From: Kitasatospora sp. MAA4
GTDB taxonomy: Bacteria > Actinomycetota > Actinomycetes > Streptomycetales > Streptomycetaceae
Assembly (NCBI RefSeq): GCF_029893355.1
Contig: NZ_JARZAI010000002.1
Coordinates: 310,001-374,000, forward strand
Direction of reading: 5' to 3'
DNA: 64,000 nucleotides
Each line of letters starts with the position of its first letter. Position 1 is the stretch's first letter. The notes under the pieces were generated by a model. It was not told the origin of the DNA, did not search any database, and saw only the letters and a program-made list of their open reading frames with translations. The translations under genes and the position numbers were made by a program. This document shows positions 59,113 through 64,000 of this stretch, in pieces.

Positions 59113-59574
59113 GTGCCCAGCACCGAACTGAGCCACAGCTACGACATCGCGGCGACGCCCGCCGCTGTGCTTGCCCATCTGGCGGCCCCCGAGAACTACA
59201 TCGGGCTCTCCCCGCTGCTCGTGGACGTGCGGGACGTGCGGCGCGAGGGCGGGGTCACGCACTACGCGGCCGTCGAGCGCTTGCGGTTCCTCGGACTGGT
59301 CCGGCACGACAACGTCATCCAGGTCAGCCTGCGCACCGAGGACGCCCGGTTGCCGGATGAGGCGACGATCAGCGGCGAGGTGGTCAGCCCCGGCGGCGTG
59401 CGGATGGACTACCGCTTCGCTGTCACCGCCCGAGGCGACGGCGGCTCCCTGGTGGCCGATCGACTGCGGCTGCACGCGCCGTTCGGCCTGCTTCGCTATG
59501 CCGCCGGGAAGGCTGGAGCGGTGCAGGCCGAGCGCGGCCGAGTGCTGGCCCGGCGGCTGGGTGGCGGCAACTGA
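59113..59574 (+). CDS. SRPBCC family protein
   Basis: A 153-residue START/Bet v1-like protein (SYDIAATPAAVLAHLAAPENYIGLSPLLVDVRDV..., VMDYRFAVTA-type central strand, LVADRLRLHAPFGLL, long C-terminal helix AAGKAGAVQAERGRVLARRL). GTG start with GGGGAG upstream. These proteins bind small hydrophobic ligands in a helix-grip fold. A damaged second copy of this locus lies at 62.8-63.1 kb. Confidence 0.8.
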   Translation: MPSTELSHSYDIAATPAAVLAHLAAPENYIGLSPLLVDVRDVRREGGVTHYAAVERLRFLGLVRHDNVIQVSLRTEDARLPDEATISGEVVSPGGVRMDYRFAVTARGDGGSLVADRLRLHAPFGLLRYAAGKAGAVQAERGRVLARRLGGGN

Positions 59575-59615
59575 GGTCGGCGGGCCTACGGGCGCCGCCG
59601 AGCGGGTGGGTGGAC

Positions 59616-60035
59616 CTATCCCCGGGCAGTGGGGCGAACGGCGTCGGTCCGGTCCAGTTGGATCAGGTCCCAGCGGTTTCCGTACAGGTCTCGGAAGACG
59701 GCGACCGTGCCATAGGGCTCACGTCGAGGTGCCTCTTCGAAGGCGACGCCGGCCGCTCGCATGCGCTCGTAGTCGCGCTCGAACGCATCGGTGTTCAAGA
59801 ACCAGCCGACGCGGCCACCGGTCTGGTCCCCGACTCTGGCCTCCTGCTCAGAAATCGCGGCTCTGGCGAGGAGCACGGCCGCTTCCCGAGCTCCTCGTGG
59901 GGCGACGACCACCCAGCGCTTCCCGTCGCCGATGTGTGTGTCTTCCAGGAGTTCGAAGCCGACGGCGTCCACGTAGAAGGCGATGGCCTCGTCGTAGTCG
60001 CGCACGACAACAGTCACCAGTCCGAGATGAGGCAT
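59616..60035 (-). CDS. VOC (glyoxalase/bleomycin-resistance) family protein
   Basis: A 139-residue vicinal-oxygen-chelate protein of the usual single-chain length with two beta-alpha-beta-beta-beta modules (LGLVTVVVRDYDEAIAFYVDAVGFELLED; GWFLNTDAFERDYERMRAAGVAFEEAPRREPYGTVAVFRDLYGNRWDLIQL). It may be a glyoxalase-like, dioxygenase-like or antibiotic-binding protein. It lies between the two SRPBCC copies. Confidence 0.85.
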   Translation of the reverse strand: MPHLGLVTVVVRDYDEAIAFYVDAVGFELLEDTHIGDGKRWVVVAPRGAREAAVLLARAAISEQEARVGDQTGGRVGWFLNTDAFERDYERMRAAGVAFEEAPRREPYGTVAVFRDLYGNRWDLIQLDRTDAVRPTARG

Positions 60036-60154
60036 CCAGCCATCCTGCCAGTCGCAGGATGTTGCGGAATTCGGTGTCCGGCTCGGCGGCGCCGTCGGAC
60101 AGGACGCCGGAGGACCGGCTGCGGCCTGCGGGCTTCAGCGGCGGGTTGTGGGTG

Positions 60155-61399
60155 TCATGAGTGGGTGCAGGCCGGTTCCGGCTCCTGCTGCCGCGTGTGG
60201 TCGTGGCGGGGAAGCAGGAGCGGGGTGGTCAGGATGAGCAGTCCCGCGACCGTGAGAGCGGTGCGTGGGCTGGTGACGTCCGCGAGCAGCCCGCCGAGCG
60301 CGGTGAAGACGGCGATGGACGCCTGCTGGCCGATCGACCAGGCCGACAGGGTGCGGGCGACGAGATGCCCGGGGGTGTGTTCGAGCCGGTAGGTCGCGAC
60401 CACTGGGGTGTACAGGCTCATGTTGATGATGATCGCCAGCTCGACGGCCATCACGGTGACGAGGCCGACGACGCCGGGACGGACGAAGGCCAGGCCGATC
60501 AGCCAGATGGCGCGCAGGGTGCCGACGGTCCGGAAGACCCGGTGCCGGCCGTAGCGGGCTACGACACGGTGGGCCAGCCGGGAGCCGATGAGGCCGCCGA
60601 GACAGGGGACGGCGAAGGCGAGGCCGTACTGCCAGGGTGGGAAGCCGAGTTGGCGAAGCAGGAGTACGGCCAGCAGCGGCTCGGTGGCCATGATCAGACC
60701 GGAGACGAGCATGTTGTTGAGGTAGAGCGGTCGCAGACCGGGGTGGCGCATGATGTGTCGCCACCCGTCGAGCAGCGCGCCCGCCCGGACTCCGCTCGTG
60801 TCGGTCGTTCGCGGCGCCTCCTCCTGGCCGCGGATCGCGGTGATGCCCAGCGCGGAGAGCAGGTAGCTGAGCGCGTCGGCCACCACGGTGATGACCGGCC
60901 CGAACAGGCCGATCGCCGCCCCGCCGAGCGGTGGCCCGACCGCGATGGAGCTCCAGTTCGTGGACTCGAACCGTGCGTTGGCGACGAGCAGGTCATCCGG
61001 CCGGATGAGCGCCTTGAGGTAGGCGCCGCTGGCCGCGTTGAACGCGATCTTGGCTGCGGCGACCAGGACCGAGATCACGAGCAGCTGGACGTAGCCGAGC
61101 CGGCCGAAGGCGTAGGCGACCGGGATCGTCGCCATGGCCGCAAACCGGGCCAGGTCCATCGTGATCATGACCGGGCGCTTGCGCCGGAACTCCACCCACG
61201 GCGCGAGCGGCACCGCGATCAGCGCGCCTACCGCTGGCCCCACCGCGGAGAGCGTGGACACCTCAGCGGGGCCGGCATGCAACACCAGCACGGCGATCAG
61301 CGGCAATGCCCCGAACCCCAGCCCGGAGCCGTACGCGCTCACCGCATAGGCCGCCCACAGCCAGCCGAACTGCCGGCCCAACGGCCTCCTGCCCACCAT
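60155..61399 (-). CDS. MFS transporter
   Basis: A 414-residue major facilitator (MFS_3/MdfA-like), starting at the ATG at 61399, with about twelve helices; the frame continues upstream without coding character. Motifs: WLWAAYAVSAYGSGLGFGALPL, loop WVEFRRKRPVMITMDLAR, and GLIGSRLAHRVVARYGRHR. The C-terminus ends in a His/Gln-rich tail (PRHDHTRQQEPEPACTHS). It is divergent from a LysR regulator, the classical arrangement for an inducible efflux pump. Confidence 0.84.
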   Translation of the reverse strand: MVGRRPLGRQFGWLWAAYAVSAYGSGLGFGALPLIAVLVLHAGPAEVSTLSAVGPAVGALIAVPLAPWVEFRRKRPVMITMDLARFAAMATIPVAYAFGRLGYVQLLVISVLVAAAKIAFNAASGAYLKALIRPDDLLVANARFESTNWSSIAVGPPLGGAAIGLFGPVITVVADALSYLLSALGITAIRGQEEAPRTTDTSGVRAGALLDGWRHIMRHPGLRPLYLNNMLVSGLIMATEPLLAVLLLRQLGFPPWQYGLAFAVPCLGGLIGSRLAHRVVARYGRHRVFRTVGTLRAIWLIGLAFVRPGVVGLVTVMAVELAIIINMSLYTPVVATYRLEHTPGHLVARTLSAWSIGQQASIAVFTALGGLLADVTSPRTALTVAGLLILTTPLLLPRHDHTRQQEPEPACTHS

Positions 61400-61505
61400 G
61401 CTCAGCGCGCTCCCCTGAAGTCCCACCCGAACCACCCGATGTTGACCAGTGAGAGCTAACCGGGCAGGACAACAGCAGGTCAAACAACTGCTGCGCCAGG
61501 TATCC

Positions 61506-61520
61506 ACAACCATTCGTTGT
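61506..61520. promoter_or_regulatory. candidate LysR operator
   Basis: ACAAC-CATTC-GTTGT is a perfect 5-5-5 inverted repeat in the 139-base divergent promoter between the MFS and LysR genes, 18 bases before the LysR start. LysR regulators usually bind such an interrupted dyad to control both genes. Confidence 0.45.
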
Positions 61521-61538
61521 TCACTACAGTCGGTCGGC

Positions 61539-62501
61539 GTGGATCTCGAAGCAGTACGTACCTTCGTCACCGTCGCGGAAACGGGCCAGTTCCAGAAAGC
61601 CGCCGCAGACCTGTCGATCACCCAGCAGGCGGTCTCCAAGCGCATCGCCGCGCTGGAGCGCACCCTCGGCGTGCGGTTGTTCACCCGCGCCCCCCGCGGC
61701 GCCGAGCTCACCATCGATGGGCAGGCGTTCCTGCCCCACGCGCGCGAACTGCTGCGCGTCGCCGAGCGTGCGGTCGCGTCCGCGCGCCCCGGCCGCCGCC
61801 CGCTGCGCGTCGACGTGATCAACTCGCGCGGCGCTGGGTCGGGCCTGATGCGCGGCTTCCACACCGCGCACCCCGAGATCGACCTCGACGTGCTGATGCT
61901 GTTCGACATCCAGGGCGCCGTCACCGCCATCCGCTCCGGTGCGATCGACGCGTCCTTCCGCGCCGTCGCCGCGCCCGGCCGACCCCTCCCCGAGGGCATC
62001 GAGTCCGTCCGGGTGCTCGACGAGCCGCTCCAGCTCCTCATCGGCCCCGCCCACGCGCTGGCGGGCGCCCGGTCGGTGACCCTCGCTCAGCTCGCCGGGC
62101 ACCGGATCTGGATGCCCGGCATCGTCCCCGGTACCGAGTGGACCGCCTACTACGACGACCTTGTGGCCGAGTTCGGCCTCACCATCGAGGCGACCGGCCC
62201 CAACTTCGGCTCCGACGCGCTCCTCGACACCATCGCCGACACCCCGGCCCTGGCCACCTTCATGGGCGAGCACACCCTCCCCCAGCTACCGCTGGGAGGT
62301 GCCCCCTCCGTCTGGCCCGCCGACCACGGCCTGCGCCGCATCCCGGTGACCGACCCGACACCCGTCTACCCGCACTCGCTTCTCTACCACCGCGACAACC
62401 CCCACCCAGCGCTGGCCACCCTCCGCGCCCACCTCACCGCCACCACGACCGGCCACGACGCCACCGGAACCTGGGTACCGGGCTGGGTGATTCCGCGCTG
62501 A
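61539..62501 (+). CDS. LysR family transcriptional regulator
   Basis: A 320-residue regulator from the GTG at 61539, chosen because the HTH begins right there (VDLEAVRTFVTVAETGQFQKAAADLSITQQAVSKRIAALERTLGVRLFTR). The effector domain follows (LRVDVINSRGAG, GAIDASFRAVAAPGRPL, LQLLIGPAHALAG). It probably controls the divergent MFS gene. Confidence 0.88.
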   Translation: MDLEAVRTFVTVAETGQFQKAAADLSITQQAVSKRIAALERTLGVRLFTRAPRGAELTIDGQAFLPHARELLRVAERAVASARPGRRPLRVDVINSRGAGSGLMRGFHTAHPEIDLDVLMLFDIQGAVTAIRSGAIDASFRAVAAPGRPLPEGIESVRVLDEPLQLLIGPAHALAGARSVTLAQLAGHRIWMPGIVPGTEWTAYYDDLVAEFGLTIEATGPNFGSDALLDTIADTPALATFMGEHTLPQLPLGGAPSVWPADHGLRRIPVTDPTPVYPHSLLYHRDNPHPALATLRAHLTATTTGHDATGTWVPGWVIPR

Positions 62502-62811
62502 ACGCCTACTGACGGTGCTCAATCCAGAACTTCCCGCCTGATCAACCTCCCGACCCCTCCCTGCCAGGTGCCGCCTGCCGCGTCCTTTCTGCCGACCTGG
62601 GCCTGGCCTGTCCGGATCGCCCCCGACGATGGCGTGGTCGCCACCGTGCCGGCGAGCAGGAGCGACACTGATGGCAGCAACTGCAACGACGAGACGACGA
62701 AGGCCCGGACCGCTGAGCGATCCGAGCCTTCGTCTTCCCGGGCGGGCCGCGCGGTGCCGGCACCTGCCACCGACGTTCCGATCCGCCCCATGCCGAGGAG
62801 CTTCGAGCGAC
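62502..62811. other. intergenic region with a terminator, no supported gene
   Basis: About 310 bases between the LysR stop and the duplicated SRPBCC remnant. Apart from the hairpin at 62696-62734 nothing convincing was found; the open frames here lack ribosome sites and coding character. The region may be debris from the duplication event to its right. Confidence 0.5.
62696..62734 (+). terminator. terminator-like hairpin
   Basis: GACGAAGGC (62696-62704) pairs with GCCTTCGTC (62726-62734), extended inwards by three more pairs after one mismatch. A short pyrimidine-rich tail (TTCCCGG) follows. It lies 195 bases after the LysR stop. Confidence 0.55.
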
Positions 62812-63109
62812 AGCCTGGCGGAGCCGGCGGGATGGTGTGATCATCCACCGATCGTTGCCGTTCCACGACGACGGCCGGAGCCGGACCGGACAGCACGACA
62901 ACGTCATCCAGGTCAGCCTGCACACCGAGGACGCCCGGTTGCCGGATGAGGCGACGGTCAGCGGCGAGGTGGTCAGCCCTGGCGGCGTGCGGATGGACTA
63001 CCGCTTCGCTGTCACCGCCCGAGGCGACGGCGGCTCCCTGGTGGCCGATCGACTGCGGCTGCACGCGCCGTTCGGCCTGCTTCACTACAGGGTCAGCCGG
63101 CAGCCCTGA
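62812..63109 (+). pseudogene. truncated duplicate of the SRPBCC gene
   Basis: Bases 62812-63087 repeat 59021-59499 almost exactly, including the upstream non-coding sequence, but lack about 203 bases corresponding to 59101-59303. The missing part contains the ribosome site, start codon and first 64 or so codons. The remaining reading frame (HDNVIQVSLHTEDARLPDEA ... RLRLHAPFGLL) is unchanged apart from a few substitutions and then runs into unrelated sequence (HYRVSRQP) and a stop at 63109. It has no start of its own, so it is a decayed copy. Confidence 0.85.
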
Positions 63110-64000
63110 CCGGCTGACGGCCGGCCAGACAGTGGTCCCGGCCCTGGAAAGTACGGCGGTACGCGGCGGGTGAGACGCCGATTGCGGCGGCCAGGTGCTG
63201 GCGCAGCGAGGAGGCGCTGCCGAACCCGGCGCGCTCGGCGACCCGGTTCACCGGCAGATCGCTGGACTCCAGTAGTCTGCGGGCGAGTTCGAGCCGTTGG
63301 ACGGTGAGCCACTGGCCGGGGGTCTGGCCGGTCTCGGCGAGGAAGCGACGGCTGAAGGTGCGCACGCTCATGCCCGCCTGGGTGGCCAACTGGGCGAGTT
63401 GGATGGGCTGGTGGAGCTGCCGGAGGGCCCACTCGCGGGCCCCGGCGGTGTCGCTGCCGGTCGCATCGGGGACGGGTCGGGCAATGTACTGGGCCTGTCC
63501 GCCGTCGCGCCATGGCGGAACGACGCATATGCGGGCGACCTGATTGGCGATCTCGCTGCCGTGGTCGCGGCGGATCAGGTGCAGGCAGAGGTCCATCCCG
63601 GCGGCGGCGCCGGCCGAGGTGAGTACGTCGTCGTCGTCCACGTAGAGGACGTCGGGATCGAGCGGGGTCCGCGGGTACAGCTCGCGGAAGCGCTCGGCGT
63701 GAATCCAGTGCGTGGTGGCGGGCCGGCCGTCGAGCAGCCCGGCGGCGGCGAGGACGAAGGAGGCAGTGCAGATCGACACCAGGCGGGTGCCGGGCCGGAG
63801 CCGACCCAGAGCGGCAGTGACCGGCTTGGGGAGCGGGTCGCTGGCGCCGATCGGATCATCGATGGCCGCCACGATCAGGGTGTCGGCGGTGGCGATCACG
63901 CTCGCGTCGTGCTCGACGGCGATCGAGAAGTCCTCGCTGGTGCGCACCGGCCGGCCGTCCGGGGTACAGGTGAGCACCTCGTAGAGCCGGTCGCCGTCCG
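63093..64000 (-). CDS. GlxA family AraC-type regulator, 5' end beyond the window
   Basis: About 302 residues are visible; the frame is open to the right edge and roughly the first 32 residues are missing compared with the paralog at 15790. It has the DJ-1/PfpI-like domain (LVSICTASFVLAAAGLLDGRPATTHW) and AraC HTH pair (LATQAGMSVRTFSRRFLAETGQTPGQWL, VNRVAERAGFGSASSLRQHLAAAIGVSPAAYRRTF). It overlaps the convergent SRPBCC remnant by 17 bases. Confidence 0.87.
   Translation of the reverse strand, partial: DGDRLYEVLTCTPDGRPVRTSEDFSIAVEHDASVIATADTLIVAAIDDPIGASDPLPKPVTAALGRLRPGTRLVSICTASFVLAAAGLLDGRPATTHWIHAERFRELYPRTPLDPDVLYVDDDDVLTSAGAAAGMDLCLHLIRRDHGSEIANQVARICVVPPWRDGGQAQYIARPVPDATGSDTAGAREWALRQLHQPIQLAQLATQAGMSVRTFSRRFLAETGQTPGQWLTVQRLELARRLLESSDLPVNRVAERAGFGSASSLRQHLAAAIGVSPAAYRRTFQGRDHCLAGRQPVRAAG

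Noticed and set aside
62519..63085. Minus-strand open frame across the SRPBCC remnant that matches part of a frame opposite the first copy
   Set aside because: The match is due to the DNA duplication; neither antisense frame has coding character.
1..64000. tRNA, rRNA, CRISPR arrays, insertion sequences and phage integrase/att sites
   Set aside because: None was convincing by eye; tRNAscan-SE, CRISPR and ISfinder searches would settle it.

Overview
The window is chromosomal DNA of a high-GC actinomycete, most likely Streptomyces or Kitasatospora. Third codon positions are almost always G or C, GTG starts and 4-base start/stop overlaps are common, and the gene families are typical of that group (GlxA-type AraC regulators, WhiJ-like membrane HTH protein, DUF1023 hydrolase with a WXG100-like partner, Sfp-type PPTase). 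No rRNA, tRNA, CRISPR array or insertion sequence could be seen by eye.

Layout. 1-2.5 kb: a 5'-truncated RHS/LamG-type gene running off the left edge, behind a short membrane-anchored binding-protein-like gene. 2.5-6.3 kb: a zinc/manganese-type ABC importer operon preceded by two Zur-like boxes. 6.4-13 kb: a membrane esterase coupled to an MprF-like lysyl-phosphatidylglycerol synthase, a two-gene ABC exporter and a Tat-exported PI-PLC. 13-16.8 kb: S4 protein, MFS pump with a MarR-like palindrome, quinone reductase, GlxA regulator. 16.8-24.4 kb: a GH92 mannosidase with a sugar ABC importer, divergent from a LacI regulator with two matching palindromic operators. 24.4-27.8 kb: FMN reductase and a three-gene WXG100/DUF1023/lipoprotein unit.

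28.1-54.5 kb is a biosynthetic gene cluster that I do not recognise. It has the 4-hydroxyphenylglycine genes (HmaS, Hmo, HpgT) but no NRPS module. Instead it has three free-standing AMP ligases, two small carrier proteins, three ketosynthase-family proteins (one complete, one with the first catalytic His replaced by Asn, one N-domain only), an E1 alpha/beta 2-oxoacid dehydrogenase pair without E2/E3, a PhyH dioxygenase, a DUF3050 probable diiron protein, three P450s, an O-methyltransferase, an SGNH hydrolase, an alpha/beta hydrolase with its oxyanion His replaced, a thioesterase, an MFS exporter, an FGE-like protein and its own PPTase. Thirteen genes from 32.6 to 45.7 kb form one tightly packed probable operon. 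Between two P450 genes there is a separate mini-gene for a 27-residue acidic repetitive peptide. It has its own promoter, an ideal Shine-Dalgarno and a terminator. I consider it the most interesting item in the window.

A plausible scheme, which is inference: HmaS and Hmo turn 4-hydroxyphenylpyruvate into 4-hydroxybenzoylformate. HpgT aminates it to 4-hydroxyphenylglycine. AMP ligases load acyl or aminoacyl units on the carrier proteins activated by the local PPTase. The ketosynthases join units, the oxygenases and methyltransferase tailor them, and the MFS protein exports the product. There is no reductive PKS enzyme, no malonyltransferase, no prephenate dehydrogenase and no classical pathway regulator.

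54.5-64 kb: membrane HTH protein and a divergent small secreted protein, secreted serine protease with a C-terminal Cys-containing domain, metallophosphoesterase, SRPBCC protein, VOC protein, divergent MFS/LysR pair, a second copy of the SRPBCC gene with about 203 bp deleted, and a second GlxA-type regulator cut by the right edge.
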